Below, piece by piece: positions 1 to 13,900 of a stretch of DNA of 64,000 nt. Location: contig VZRN01006441.1 of assembly GCA_013397935.1 (NCBI GenBank), positions 20,777 through 84,776 of the forward strand, written 5' to 3'. The notes under the pieces are model-generated. The model did not search any database. It was not told the DNA's origin and saw only the letters and a list, made by a program, of their open reading frames with translations. The position numbers and the translations under genes were made by a program. Within the stretch, counting starts at the first letter, position 1; each line of letters opens with the position of its first letter. The DNA comes from Dasyornis broadbenti. Taxonomy: Eukaryota; Chordata; Aves; Passeriformes; Dasyornithidae.

Positions 1-1716
1 TTTTTAAATATTCATCCATCAGCAGCTATGGGAAGAAGCGCTTGGATGTGTCCCTGTGTCCCAGCGCGGGTGTTGTAGAGTCCGAGCTGCCGCCGTAGGA
101 AGCTGGAAGGGGAAGGAGCAGCTCCCATTTGAGTGCCACCTTTCCAGCCGTGTCCTGGCGCTTACCCCAAGGAGTTTCCCTGATTTATGTAGTTCTGGTT
201 TTCCTTATGTCCAGGAGGGAAGAACAGCGCTTGCAGGAAGTGCGAAGTGCAAATAGCTCACGAATGAGAGGGTGGGTTCGTACAGCACAGCGTGTGTGTG
301 ATCTGTGCCATAAAAAAAGGGATTGGGAAATCAATGGTTACTTTCTATACTGAATATTCATTTGTATGATGGTATCAGGATGCGGGATTACAGTGATGTA
401 ACTATTTGCTTTGCTGGAGACATAATTAGGTTGAAGTCGCCGTGACTGTTCACATTAACTGACTTAAATTAGCTCTTTTGAAGTGAATGCTCTCTGACTT
501 TGAAAATTTACAGATAAAAAGGAGTCGTGCTGGTTCATTAGGAGATTAAACTGATGTGAAATTTTAGCGGTTCGAGATTAGAGTTAAATGGCTGAGAGCT
601 CTTTGTGGCTGAAAGGAATTGGTAATACTTTTATCTCTCTAAAGCTTCTTGGGTATCCTTTAGCATAGTATATTTTGTATTGTACAGATCTGATGGATTT
701 CTTTTTTATGCCTTTTCTGAGGACAGAGGACTCTTAAGGAAAGTGAATTGATGGGATTCTGCAGTGGTTCAAAGGCTGAAGATGAAGAGCATGGAGGGAA
801 TGTGAGGATTTATGTGTCTGATAAGAGAAACAATTGAGACAAAGGCTTGAACAATCCTCTAATGAATATTGAAAGTTATTAGTGAGAATAGTTTGACTTT
901 GACCAATAGCATTATTTTTTGGAACCTGGGAGGAAGAATCACATGGATATGGTTATGGCTGTGGATATGGATATAAGAGCTGACATAGAAATGTGCTGCC
1001 AGCTTGATATCACAGTGCAATCACTGTATTCATACCTGAGCTCTCTTCAGCTGAGTGTGAGGATAGAGCATGTACTGATGAATGCAAAAATCAGAAACAA
1101 AAAAAATTACTGTCTTGATGTGTTAATGCTGTCAATGCTGTCTTAAGTGGGATGTGATTCATCCAATTGCTGTTGGCAAAGAAGTAAAACTTTCAGCTTT
1201 CACATACGAATGCTGATATTGGTGTGAGCCTGCAGCCTTCTGGAGTCTAATATGAATTTGAGCCTGTGGCCCTGTTCCAGAAGAGGCAGAAATCAAAGCC
1301 CAGCTGCAGATTGTGTTCGTGTCCTTCTCAGGTGAAGGTTGTTTAATCCAGGAGTCTTTTGTCCTTGCTGCTGTACCTCGCTGAACTCTTAGTGTATCAC
1401 ATAATGTGTTTGGTTCTTTGCTGGGCGGCAAAGTCTTGTGTAATATTTTTCCCTTGACTTTCACATCTCTGGGTGAAGGACGTGTTATTGAAAAGATATC
1501 CTGCTGAACATCTCAGGTGCTGTTTTGTGCTTATGGAAGAGTGACTTGGTATCGCAAATCTGTGTCTGATAGCAAAGCTTTTTAATACCTTTTATAAATA
1601 TGTGTTCTGAATATATGCATGGGGTGTTTTCTTTCATTTTTCGTAACTCATTTTACCGTGAATTCTCGTTTCTGGGTTTTGAGGATGTTTATAAAGATTC
1701 TACTGATATAAATCAG

Positions 1717-1948
1717 AGAAATGGTTTGGGTCGGAAGGGATCTTAAAGATCATCTCGTTCCAACCCCCTTGGGAACATCTTCAACGAGATGGGATTGCTC
1801 GGAGCTCCATCCAACCAGGCCTTGAACAATTCCAGGGATGGGACAGCCACAGCTTCTCTGGGCAGCCTGTGCCAGGGCCTCACCACCTACACAGGGAAGA
1901 ATTCATTTTGCATATCTAACCTAAATTTCTTCTCTTTCTGTTTGAAGA
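1717..1948 (-). mobile_element. CR1 LINE 3' fragment (degraded)
   Basis: Read on the plus strand it begins with a GGTTTGGGTCGGAAGGGATC-like block. It then passes through the 'cttgaacaattccagggatgg', 'cacagcttctctgggcagcctgtgccag' and 'tctaacctaaattt' type blocks in the order of a reverse-complemented avian CR1 3' end. It is 5'-truncated, as nearly all CR1 copies are. There is no coding capacity left. Confidence 0.85.
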
Positions 1949-4382
1949 AGGACATAATTAATTAGATGACCAACTTCCCAATAAGACCTTCATACTTACG
2001 CTGAAATACTTCTATATACCCTTAGTCTGAGCTGATTTTGAAACAGCACATCCCCTTTTCAAAGCTGGAAAGGAGCAAATTCTAGTGTTTCTCCATGGAC
2101 TGGCGTAAGGGCAATTGTTACAGTCACCTGAAACTTGACTGTGTTAAATATGAATATTCTCTTAAACTTGTTGCCCGCAAACAGTCTCACAGTAATGCCG
2201 TGTTCCCGCTGTGATGTGTCCCTGCGTGCCTGCACTAGAGCAGAGATGGACCAGCACAAGGAAAGGGCTGCAAGGTATAAATGGGAAATTCAAGAAATAA
2301 AGAAATGTTTGCAATAGATTCAGTTATAGCAAAAGCAGCAGGGATTTGGAGAGACGGTGAGCTGTGCCACCGAGGATGGATTTGGGGATAAGCTGATGAT
2401 AACACTTCAGGGTTGTATCGTGGATCTCCATCCCAAGTTATTTCAGCTGCTCTTCTCCAGAGTTGTGTGCGCTGCGTTAAGGACATCCCAGATTCCTGAA
2501 TTGCTGTGAGGCTGCCTGCTAGACCAGTCACTGGGAAAGAATTGAAACAAGCCACATCTGCCTTTTGAAATGGCTTTGCAGTTTGGCTTGCCTGGATCTG
2601 TAGTAAAAAGTAGGTGATTCTTCTAAATTAGACATGTCCATGTGCAGACATTATCAGATGGATATTTACCTGTCAGCAGTGTGCAGCCCAAATTGCCCAT
2701 GGAATTAGATGCAGGAGGAGGTGTGCCTGGTTGGTTTACTCAAAACTCAGAAGTTCCTGGAGTTAATGTTTACACTGTAACCTCCTAGGGAGATTACAGG
2801 GCTGTGATTTTGATTTGCCACCAATGCTCTGCTTCGAGGTAGGATTTAAATCCATTGTATGTAAGTGCTGCAGGATTGTTATTCTGATCTGCAATATGTG
2901 TTGGTGTCCTTACGACTATTGAGGGCAATCAGAAATGTTGAGATAAAGGCATTTTCTTTATTGTGTTATCACTGAAATGAGAGGAATCTTGGGACTGTCC
3001 GTTGTGTAGCTTGAAGGAATAAGCAACCAAAAAAAATTCATGCTTTGACAGCTGATGGGTTTTTAGCCTATACATTAATTCGGACTTGTTTAAAAAAATT
3101 ACAGCAAAATTAGTGGGTTTTTTTCCTACAACAGTGCTTTTTCATTCTTCCTCAAAAAATAGCAAGAAGAAGCACTGTTCTTAACCCTGAAGTGCCTGGT
3201 TTTTTAAACTTAATTACCAGCTTAGGGGCCTTATGATACAATTAGTTATGTTGTGTCATTTATCTTCCTAATGCCCTTGGGTAACCTTCTTCCGCTAAAC
3301 CTCGCTGTTTTACAAGACCATCTTTCTAGTGAGCATGAGTTTACAATGTAACTTCTTCAAAAGTTGTTTGGGTTTGTTTTTTTAATTCCGGAGGTATAGC
3401 TGCATTTTAGGCCTGAGTTTGAGTACCAGTGGGGTGCAGATCAGGTGAGACATTCCCAACCTGAGAATTTTGAGTAACGCCTGCGAGCGGACCTGGATTG
3501 GGTCAGGTTTAATATAACCAGTGTGCAGATGAAATTGGGCATGAAGCATTGAACAATTTGGTGTTATCTTCTGGTGCTGGATAAAGATTTGTAAAAGGTC
3601 AAATTCAAAACTGTTGCTTGGTGTATTAGTGTAATGCTTTGTCCTTTTGTACTCCGAGTGTGCAACAAAGAGTAAATTTGATTAGGACAGGGGCTGAAGC
3701 AAATAAATGAAGAGTAGAGAGAAGCTGTGAGCATCTCAGTGGGGATGCTGAGCTCTTCATAAGGGGAGTGCTTCAAACATTGATCCTCTTCCCTTGGAGG
3801 GACCAGGGTGGGGTCATTGGTGTGGGCAGCTGGAGAGGAGAAGGACGGGGGGGAAATCACATGAGAATGACTGAATCCATTATTCTTGCGAAGCCGATCT
3901 GAGGGGACACTTGCACATAAAGCAGCAACTGGCGAGGCTGCGATGAACACAGATTTTGCAGAGGATTGCAGTTGGGATTAGGGACTGACTGAGCAAATCA
4001 CATCCCTGTCTCGTCAATAAACTCCCTGTGAGCAATTGCAGCTGATTACTCTGACTTGAATCTTTCACCTGCAGAGGCTGAGCGTGTCGTGCTCCACCGC
4101 CTGTCATCCTCAGCTCCAAACGGGTGGGTGACACTGCAGATTAATGGGAGACATTCAACCTGTCTGCTCGAGCGTCTCTGCTTAGCTGCCACCAAATGCC
4201 ACCTCAGTGACATCTTAATGGTTGTGGATTTCACAACATTGTGAAATTTAAGGAAAATCTAAAAGCTTATTTGTAGAGCAAACAAGAAAGCAATCACGGC
4301 TTCGTGCAGTGATCCAGAATATAAGCGGGGGTTGGCTTGAAACTAAAAGAGGGTCAGTTGGGATTTGATATCAGAAGCTTTT

Positions 4383-4580
4383 TACCATGAGGGTGGGGAG
4401 GCCCTGGCACAGGTTGCCCAGATAATCTGTAGATGCCTCATCGAACCCTGGAAACGTCCAACCCTGTTGGGTGAGGGTTGGACCAGCCTGGGATAGTGGG
4501 AGGTGTCCCTGCCCATGGCAGGGGGGTTGGACTGGGTGATGTTTAAAGGTCCCTTCCAACCCAATCTATTCAATAATTCT
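4383..4580 (+). mobile_element. CR1 LINE 3' fragment, sense orientation
   Basis: The blocks 'ggcacaggttgcccag', 'gggatagtgggaggtgtccctgcc', 'ggttggactgggtgatgttta' and 'aggtcccttccaacccaa' are the forward-oriented 3' end of an avian CR1. The final ATTCTRTG-type repeats are decayed ('ctattcaataattct'). It is 5'-truncated and non-coding, and lies in the probable first intron of ZDHHC7. Confidence 0.9.
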
Positions 4581-7493
4581 GATCTGTGCATAATAATAAA
4601 CATTTGCATTACCTTCTAGTCTTGCAGTAGAACGTTTGGCTTTGTTTAAATGAGACACTTCTCCTTTTCAATTCCTGTTGAACTGGGAAAATTGGGAAAT
4701 GTGCTGAAGAGCTCCATCAGTAACGTTGTAGTTGGAGTATCTATTTCCGACAAGCTGGTTTCAGAAGCTTTTCTTTCCAAGAACATGGCTTTGTGTTTTC
4801 TGTAGCTCTTAAATGTCAGAATCCTTACGCTACTCTCAAAACACATTAATTGACGTTAACCTTGCAAATAAGAGTGATTTCCGTGTCAAAAAATTTACTT
4901 CAAATCCGAGAAAACAAAACAAGTGGAGGAAACAACTCTAGGTACTTCTTTAGGCAGCTTTAATCAGACAGCAATTCAGGCCCACACCTCTTCTGTTCTC
5001 TTCCCCAAATAGAAATGTAATGCAAGATTTTGTGCTGCAATCCTGCTCCAAGTGCCATGTGGTGATTTCCAAAAGTTAACAGCTAAAAATGTCCAGCTTC
5101 CAAGTACCTGGTTTTCTAAATAAAATGCAAACTTTTTCATTGTAACGACGTGCAGCGTGGGTCAAAGTGCTACTGTTGGTGTTTGTTATTTGTATTTAAC
5201 AGCATTCTCCTGATGCAGCTTTACTAATCAGTTTGTTGGTGATGTCTTTTCAGATTACATCAGCTATGACTATGTGAATAGCCTGGGATAGCCCAAAGGC
5301 AGGACAGGATGTCACAATAACATACAAACCATTTTTGAGGTATTTGTTTTGTTTCGGGTTTCTTTTATTGTTCTAAAAAAAAATTTTGGTTGTCTTTAAG
5401 ACATTTAAACAAAGTGAATGCAGTAACTCTGCGCCATTCCATTTTTAAAACGTTTCTTAAAACTTCTATAAGCCAATTTTGTATGAAGCAATAGCTGATT
5501 TGCATCGTTATCTTCATGTTCCAGCTGCTAATTATGTAGTTTTATGAAACTTGTATTTTCTTGACCACAAGGCCTGGTGGATGTCCCAAAGTGCTGCTGC
5601 ACTTAATTGGCCCAGATTGTAGTTTTAACTATGAATATTGAGAAAGATGAGGATAATTTGAAATGGATGAAAAGAGGGCCTTATCTAGGTGAAGTTAAGC
5701 ATGAATTACTTTTAAGGGAGATGAAGTTCATTCTTTCCTAAAGTAATTTTTTAACGTGTGACAACTTCATCCTTGGCTTGGCAGCTGCATTCTGGTGAGA
5801 GAGGAAACTTTTGTCCAAAAAAACCCCAGTGTGTGGACAGAAAGCACAGTTTAACTCCTAGGAATTGTAACAGATCCTGGCACCAGAGCTGAATTTCAGT
5901 TTGTTCTGTTCCACAAGCAGAGAATGTGTCCTTCAGACACCTCACTGTGTCCTGGGAGCTTCCCAGCTATTTTTGCAGTTGCTCTCACATCTCTCTGCTG
6001 CATCTGCATATATTTATTTTCATTTCTGCTTTCTTGGATTGCTCCTGCCTGGTTCTTACATCAAGGCTTAAGGATCAGAAGGATTTCCTGGGCAGAATGT
6101 GTTTATCTGATGCCTGATAGAGAGTTTCTAAAGGGTTTAGACAAACGTAGCTTCATCAGAAACCATCTCAGTGCCACTCTCTTCACCTGGGCCAGATCAC
6201 TTGGACCATTCCAGAGCAACAAAGTGATCCCATAGTCAGGGTCTTGGGATGGAAATTGAAGTGCCATAATCCCTACAGTCATACACAGGCTGCCGTTAAT
6301 AAGGGGGAAGAAGGGAGAGCTCTGTGTGCCTGTCATAAATCAATAGAAATGCTTTCAGGTTTCTCTCAGACACGGCCTTTAATAGCATGAATCAATATGA
6401 TTTTTAGAACACAGTATACTTTTAAAGCAGCAGGATATTCTTGAGGCCTAATGTTTAAGCTTTAATTTACCTCCTGTTTGTCGGTAGCACTTCAGTCCTG
6501 CCATTCCGTGTCTTTCCTTGTGAGGGATGTCTGGACAATAATTCTGTTTTCATGAGAAGTATTAAGGCTTCAAATCTGGTTTTTCCTCCACATTGGAAGG
6601 ACAACAAAGCCCTGAAAGAGTTTTCATGAAATTAAATTAATTAACGTGTTCTTTGAAAATCTGCTTCATGTAATCCGTTGCCATGTTAATTTAACCACAA
6701 CCATTTGTTTCCCTTAAGTTTGGTCTGATCGGAGACCGTTTTATAAATTGTCCAATATATCTTTGTAACAGGCTTGTGGTTTTTCCAAAACAATAACACT
6801 TTTGTCAACACATTTAGCTGCCTTCTAACTTGCTGTGGTGTTTGTTGTGAGCACTGGATTATAACAGCTTTATTTCCATCCTGGTTTTCCTTTCTGCTCT
6901 TCCCTCACTTGCTGGAGCAGAATGAAAAGTCAACAGTCTGGTGCCATAATTTGCTGTTTTCAGAGAGACATGAGCTGCAATTTAATGAAGACTTTGCCAT
7001 TTTAGTTTGAGATAAAAGAGAGAAGTTGTGTTTTTAACAGAAGAGGAGGAGTGGTTTATGAGCGCAGCATGATGGAAATAAAGCCAGTCTAAAATCCCTT
7101 TGTCAGGCATTGAAGATGCGTGTTTGGGGTGAGTTAACCCTGGCTGGACACCCATGAAAGCCAGTCCATGACTCTCCTCAGCTGGACAAGGGAGAGAAGA
7201 TATTTAAAAAAGGCTTATGGGTCAAGATAAGAGCAGGAGAGAACACTCAGAAATTACCATCACAGGCAAAACTGGCCTGACTGGGGAAATGATCTTAATT
7301 TATTACCAATGACATTAGTGTATAAAAATAAGAAATAAAACCTAAATCTTAAAAACAAAACCATAAAATTCACCCCCCCCCCTTCTTTCATATCGTAGAA
7401 AGGTTTTGATGAAATCTCAGTAATCTTTTTTGAACTTGGACATGCTTTGTCTCCCAAAAACAGAAACCCAGAGCCACCTGTACTCAGCTGCCT

Positions 7494-7558
7494 CATAATT
7501 AATAATTAATAATTAATAGTTATTAATTAATAATTAATGAATAATAATTAATAATTAG
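7494..7558. repeat. AT-only TAATTAA minisatellite with internal palindrome
   Basis: About 65 bases made almost only of AATTAAT/TAATAATT units. The centre contains AATTAATA-GT-TATTAATT, whose arms are exact reverse complements, so a hairpin or cruciform is possible. It ends about 27 bases before the acceptor AG of the first ZDHHC7 coding exon, where a branch point would normally lie. Confidence 0.9.
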
Positions 7559-7602
7559 TCGTAACGATGGTGTGTTTCCCTGCAGGGCAAGGCCAGCAAA
7601 CC

Positions 7603-7914
7603 ATGCAGTCATCAGGGCACCGGTTCCGCGATGTCGAGCACCACCCGCTCCTGGCCGACAATGACAGCTACGACTCCTCCTCCTCCTCCTCGGAGGCCGA
7701 CATGGCCGAGAGGGTCTGGTTCATCCGGGACGGCTGTGGCATGGTCTGTGCCATCATGACCTGGCTCCTGGTGGTCTATGCAGACTTCGTAGTGACTTTT
7801 GTCATGTTGCTGCCTTCCAAAGACTTTTGGTACTCTGTGATCAACGGGGTTCTCTTTAACTGCTTGGCAGTGCTGGCTCTGTCGTCACATCTGAGGACGA
7901 TGCTGACTGATCCA
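7603..7914 (+). CDS. ZDHHC7: ZDHHC7 coding exon 1 (residues 1-104)
   Basis: The acceptor tttccctgcag ends at 7585, so 7586-7602 is 5'UTR; the donor gtaagt starts at 7915. The exon ends in phase 0 after ...LTDP. It encodes the acidic/serine-rich N-terminus, the WFIRDGCG motif and the first two membrane segments. Confidence 0.97.
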
Positions 7915-10900
7915 GTAAGTATCCGAGAGCTCCTTGGCACTGGATTGTTCCCTCCGTCCGCAGAGAAGTTTGGAGAATTGATACCAGTCTTCTGCTGGCA
8001 GAAGTAGTGTTAAGAGTCAAAGTCCTTGTGTTAGACACAAAACCCTCAAAGTTTTGGTGATACCTGTGCTTATCATCAGGATGATACCTGCACTTGTCCC
8101 GTTGTTCCATTAATGAAACCGTAAAGGAACAGTCAATATAAAACTTACAGGAGTGTTAGACTCAAGAAAAACCAGTAAAATCTTAACCCCAGGTCCTGAA
8201 GACGCTAATAAAGTTTTGTCTTCTCTGTCCTGATTTTTCTTACCTTTTTTCATCAGATGTATTTTCAAAATTTGTGCCTTCATCCATTGTATGATTTAAA
8301 ATGTTTCTTTGTGGCACATGGAGGAACTTTTAGAGGTGAATGTGCTGCAAAACCTCAGGCACACATTGGTATAATGGAAAAAACCACTGTCCCATGTGAT
8401 TCCTGCATTTTTGCCTTTAAGTATTGGAGTCAGAGGGAAGGGAGATTTAAGCTGAGCACACACTGAAGCAGTGTAGGTGTAAGAGGTCGTGAAAGTGCTC
8501 ATCTCTTAGGACTTTTACTCTTCAAGACTTCAAGAGATGAAATAGTTTATTTTGTACTGAAATCTATTACTGTTTTTAGGGAATAAATCTGGGGAAAGAG
8601 GGATGAGGGGAAAAGCATCTATTTTCTCCAAATTTTTGAGACGGCAACAGTGAATAGAGAAGTTATGGGAGTGTTCAGAAACCCAGCAGGGTGCTGTGGT
8701 TAATGATTTTCTAGGTCTTTGATTTACTTCTGCCCACACCCAGTGATGAAATATTACAACTTCTACAAACTGTGACAGTTAAGAGAGTTAATGGTTTAAG
8801 GATTTATTGCTTAAAAATACGAGCTGGTAAAACTGGGTATCTTTCTAGACCTGTGTTGCTCTGTATGGATAAAACATGATCCAGATTGAGATGAGTCACT
8901 GCTTTTTCCCCTCTGTTCCTTCCCTGCTGAGTCCCAGAATGGAAGACACAACTGTGTGGTAAAAACTAAGATTAAAGGAAGAAAGGAACGAACTGCTTCA
9001 AAACATATGTGAATTAAATTTACTCTTGTAACTATAAAAATAGATTTTTTTTGGTGGCTGTCTGTGACTGTGAAAGACATTTTTGAAATAGAGCCTATTT
9101 TTGTCTGCAAAATGCTAAAAGCATGGCCCGAGGTTTTCATCCTTGTGACAGGTGGATAGGGGAATGTGAGATATTTACACCAAAGTATTAACTTGAGTGA
9201 GCACATTCAGATTGCAGAGTGCACTTCAGGAGTACAACAGGAGCGTTTAAGGAAGTCTCTCTGTTTGCACCCCTGTGAGCACCGGTTCAAGTTTGAAGCA
9301 CCACTCAGCCAAAGAGCACACCTGGGGCAGGGCTCGGGCTGTGTCCTGGGCAACACAAACACAAATTTGTTATTCCAGGCCACAGGCAACAAAAACTCCC
9401 TGCCTAAGCAGGGGGGTGTTCTGCGATGGAATCCGAATGCCTGTCGGCTTCTTAATTCTGTCCCAGAACTTCTTGAGGTGTCTGTGTCGAGGGCTGGTGT
9501 TGCCAGGGGGCTTTTTTTGATCGAGAATTAACTGTAGAACGTTGCAGTTGGCTCAGGCTGACCTGGAGAACGCTCTCCCAAGGTGAAGGAGGTGCTGACC
9601 TGGAGCAGTTGGTATAGAAAGGCCACTGCACTTGGATGTCACATCCCAGTTGATTTCACAATCACTTGCTCTCACAGATACGCCTTTACCTCCATAAATG
9701 AGCCAGGTGACAGTGGCGCTGTCCATTATTTCCTTCTTACTAATCCAAAGTTAGATTCTGAACTCAGGAGGCTGATGCAGCTCTGTGATAATCAGATCAG
9801 GAACTAATCACCAAAAATTAATTTCTTTTCCCAATCAGTTATTTTTCTTTTGAATCAGTTCCTTCAACTGTTTACCATGAAGCTGCACAATGAAGAAGAA
9901 TAAAGAAGCCAGTGGTGGTTCCTGCTAACAGAGTCCAAGCTAAAGGTTTAAGGAAAAAAAAGGATGACAAAGGGGATGACAGTTGGTCCTCAAGAACTTG
10001 TGTCCATGGGGCAGGTGGTGAAACCCTGGCTTCAGAGAGCTGAAATAACATCTTTCAAGTAGTTGCTGATTTAACTTCTGAGGATGCCTTGGCTCATTAA
10101 TCAAATGTCACAACAAATGTTCAGCATAACTTCTCAGAAAATTACGAGCAGGGCTTGTATCTGCAGGGAAAGATGTGTCTCCCTCTTCATTTCTGTGGGC
10201 TGGTGACAGAATATTCTATGAGAATTAAGCTAAATACTTGGCCAGAGATGAGTCTTGCTGAAATAAAGCTGAATTTGAGGTCGAGCAGAGGTAATTTATT
10301 CATTTGGAATGGATTTTGGCTTATAGCAGACTGGCTTTGAATAAATGAACTTATTTCAGCAATTATCCTGAGGTTACCGGTATGAAGTCTATAAAATGTA
10401 TTTTTCAATGCTCTCGTGCCATTTAAGAAGCTTTCTCTCCTCTAATTGAAATGATTTCAGGGGGCTGTGCCCAAAGGAAATGCCACTAAAGAATACATGG
10501 ATAATTTGCAACTGAAACCAGGAGAAGTGATCTACAAATGTCCCAAGTGCTGTAGTATCAAACCTGAGCGTGCACACCACTGCAGGTATGCCAGAGTTCC
10601 TTCAAGAGTTCTGCAAAGGAGGCATGGAATAACATTCCTGATATTTATCTGTTCATTCTTTTCCCCCACAAATTTCTTTTGGTGTCCACTAAACTTTCAA
10701 ATACCTACATTGCAGAATATTCTCTAAGTGTAATATGCTATGGCCAAAAATGACTGTGGATGAGGGGAGAGAAGTAAGAGACTCGAAGATTTTATAAAAA
10801 TAACTGTGCTCTGGTGTCTTAAATAATTTTGATCTGTGGCTGTTTTTTCCTGTACATCATTCCAGTTATTGTGCTGTGCTGAGGGTAACGCAGGGCAAAG

Positions 10901-13900
10901 AGAAGAATCTCAAATTTTTGAGAGGAGCTGATTTAAGAAATGACTCCTGCAGTCTTAAATTAGCAAAATACAGAGTAGTTTTAAATTATTTCTTTGTGTC
11001 ATCTCTTCTTTGCAGTGCATTTGAAGTTAGATGTGAACTGGCAGATTGTTTTCTCAAAGTTGCATGAATAATTGGTTAAATGCACTTCAGCTTATTGAAA
11101 ATCCATTTGAATAAGGACAGAAGTGATGATCATTTGAACTAGATATGCTGTGGAAGAGATAGTAAATGTATATTTTTAATTCTCAGTCTTTGGAGTTTTC
11201 AGGCACTGTGGGTTTGCTTTTGTGGTGTTTATTGTGTGCCAGTTGAAAATAGCTGTGCCTGCATAATCAGGGCTTACATAAAGATGCAAATGCTTCTGGT
11301 GGCTCTCTAGGTGTGGGGAGTGATGTGTGTTGAATTGTGTGGAGTATTAAACTGAAGTCTGAGTTAGAGCCTGTCAAAAGAACAGAGCAGAGTCTTGTCA
11401 GGACTCTGAGATGATTCTGTAGCTTTGTGGGTTCTAAATTAAAAGCCTCGTGTGTGTCACTGCTCAGTGCAAATGCTACGGCTGAGAAGCTGCTCCCATG
11501 ATAAACACTCAGCCTTGGCACTGAGATCTTGTTCTTCTCTCAGCTGTGAGTGGGTTTTTGTATCTGGAGTGTGAAGGGAGAAGTTCCATGGATAAATAGG
11601 CGAGTATGGAATTATCTCCAGTTCGTTTGTGTGGGGTTTAGATTGGCCTTCGCTCGGGTGCAGATCCCAGGGCTGCCTTCCTGTGCAGGGAGGGTAGTGC
11701 TGCTGGATTGATCAGCTCTGGAGGGTTCACGGGGTTGGCCCAGGGGGTGGAGGCAGCCCAGCTGCTCCTGTGGCAGGAGGGAAGGTGTAAATCCCTGGGG
11801 ATCCAGAATAGCTGTGCAGTCTGTTCCCATGGCCTGGCTCTGTGTCCATGGGCTGCGCTAACGGGACACCTGGGAGCCCCCGCTCAGTGTGGGCTGCATC
11901 TCTTTCGTTTTCTCATCCCATTTTTAGGCTGATTCCTACAGAGACCTCGCAGGTATCTGTGGAAAGCATTTGCCACATCCTTGGTCCTCATAGGATTTGC
12001 TAACTTGGAAGGAGCCCTAAATGAAGACATCATATGTTGTACTCTCCATATGACAGAAAAAGCTGGAGTATCAAAGAGCTTGGAGCTCAAATACCTTCTT
12101 TGCAGCAAGAATTTGAGCAACATTTATTGTAAAAGCAGAGCAAGAATGGGTGGTGTCTGTGATAAAGGAAATATCTGATATTTTCCAAGGGTTTGTTTTC
12201 CCTAAGCACCTGCTTAGGGGTCCAGCTTTCTGTGCCGTATGACTTGTTTTCATCCTTGGTCCATTTCCTGTCAGATGTTCTACCTAAGGGCAAAAGATGC
12301 ATTTTGGGGCTTGCTCAGTGCATCCCTGGCTCCCCAGAACCTCTGAAAGAGAAAGCCAGAGCCTGAAAGTGTTGTGGTGTCCTTTTTGTGAGGCTCCTCT
12401 CATGTTTTTCTCAGCAGTGATTTCTCGTTTAATTGTCTTAGTTTCTGTTAACCTGATTCTTTGCCTTGTATTTATCACCACAGGATTTTGCCCAGTAGAA
12501 AAAGGGTTTGTTTGATTATGCTGCCAACTCTTTATTGCATTGCAAACCCATTCCAAGGACATTAAAAGGATGGTGTAATCCCAAGTATTCAAAGTGGCAA
12601 TTTGCTGATAGAAGAGACTTGAAAATGGAAATTGAAGTTGGTTCCTGTTGGGAAATACTTACACTCAAAGCCATAGTGCATGTTTTGAGTTGTAAATTAT
12701 TAACAGAAGAGGCTCTTAGGATGTAGTTACAAAAATTGTTGTGCAACACTGCAACAGAAGTTCTTTTAAGGAAGAGAAATAGTTTCATAATACACATTAG
12801 TGATGGGGAAAAGGGCAACAACCTTTTATTTACAGCTAAGTATCTCTGAAATGCATTAAACTGATGTTTCACTGAACTGTTAACGTTTTCAGCTCAAGGA
12901 AGAGATTTAAGTTTCACCAAAGGAGCACAGCTGTCATCATTGCTGCCTGTTCTCAGTGCCTGTGTTTGTGTGTGGGGAACTGTTCCTCTGAATCAAGTCA
13001 CTGAGAGATGTTTCCATCAGGCTCCCTGGGAATATCTGTTATCCACACCCATCTCTCTGGAGTCTTTAGCTGTGTCTTTCTGAATGCTATCTTTGGCATT
13101 AAAGCTGTAATTGCACTTGCCTGAGTTCACGCAGCAGCGATTCCAGGCTGGAGGAGAGACCTTCCTCCATGCACAGATGCTTGTTCTCTTCGTTTCTTTC
13201 TTTTGTGGGGTGAATGACGCAGGGTGCAGCTGAGGGAGGGGTTACCCCAAACTCCTGCTGCATCAACAGCTGTGCTTGGACACTGGAAGGAATAAAATAC
13301 AAGGGATGGGGTAGGAAGAAGGCAGCACCACTGCTCTAAGCGTTGCTGTGAGATTCCTGGTGGGAGATCAGGAATGAAGGCAGGGCTCCAGATATGGGAG
13401 CTCTTGGAGAGAGCTCTGTGTGGGCTTGTGAGAAATTCTGAATGAGCAGAAGTGAGTCCTGCCCACCTCACATCCTCCAGCATTCAGCTCGATTGAGCCT
13501 GGATAGGATTTTACTCAGCACTTCACATTAATATTGTTGTTAGAGTGCTGGCATGGATTCTGTGTCACATCAGGAGCCTTGCATGGTTGTGGTACTCAGG
13601 AAAACGAGAGGCTGAACTGGCAGGCAGCAGGCTGTGAAGTGAAAGTCTTTTGAGGAGCCTCCTGAATGTCTCCTCCTGGTTTTCCTGCACCAGAGAGCGA
13701 TTGTGGTGTTTAGTCGTGCTGTTGGGATTTTCACCTGCAACAGGCGCTATTTAAAAAGTCATTTGTAGCAGAGGATGAATCCTCTTTAATGCCCATAAAA
13801 CCAAGAGGCAGTGGTGGTGTAAGGGCTGGGGTTTGATAGCTCAAGGCAAAGGCAGCTTCATTTGGGATTCTTCCACGTAACCTGGACAGGAGGATATTCT

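Larger units (their letters stand above)
1..7585. other. ZDHHC7 5' region, probably intron 1; no coding exon seen
   Basis: No open frame here resembles a known protein, and none combines a convincing start with splice sites. The stretch precedes the first coding exon of ZDHHC7, whose acceptor ends at 7585. It is therefore most likely the 3' part of the intron that follows a non-coding first exon lying to the left of the window. It holds two CR1 fragments (1717-1948 and 4383-4580), an AT-rich palindromic repeat (7494-7558) and AT-rich unique sequence. I cannot exclude a non-coding 5'UTR exon, for example in the slightly CpG-containing first 150 bases. Confidence 0.55.

Noticed and set aside
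1..150. Slightly CpG-containing start of the window as a ZDHHC7 first exon or promoter
   Set aside because: Too few CpG for an island and no clear donor or conserved sequence; cannot be supported.
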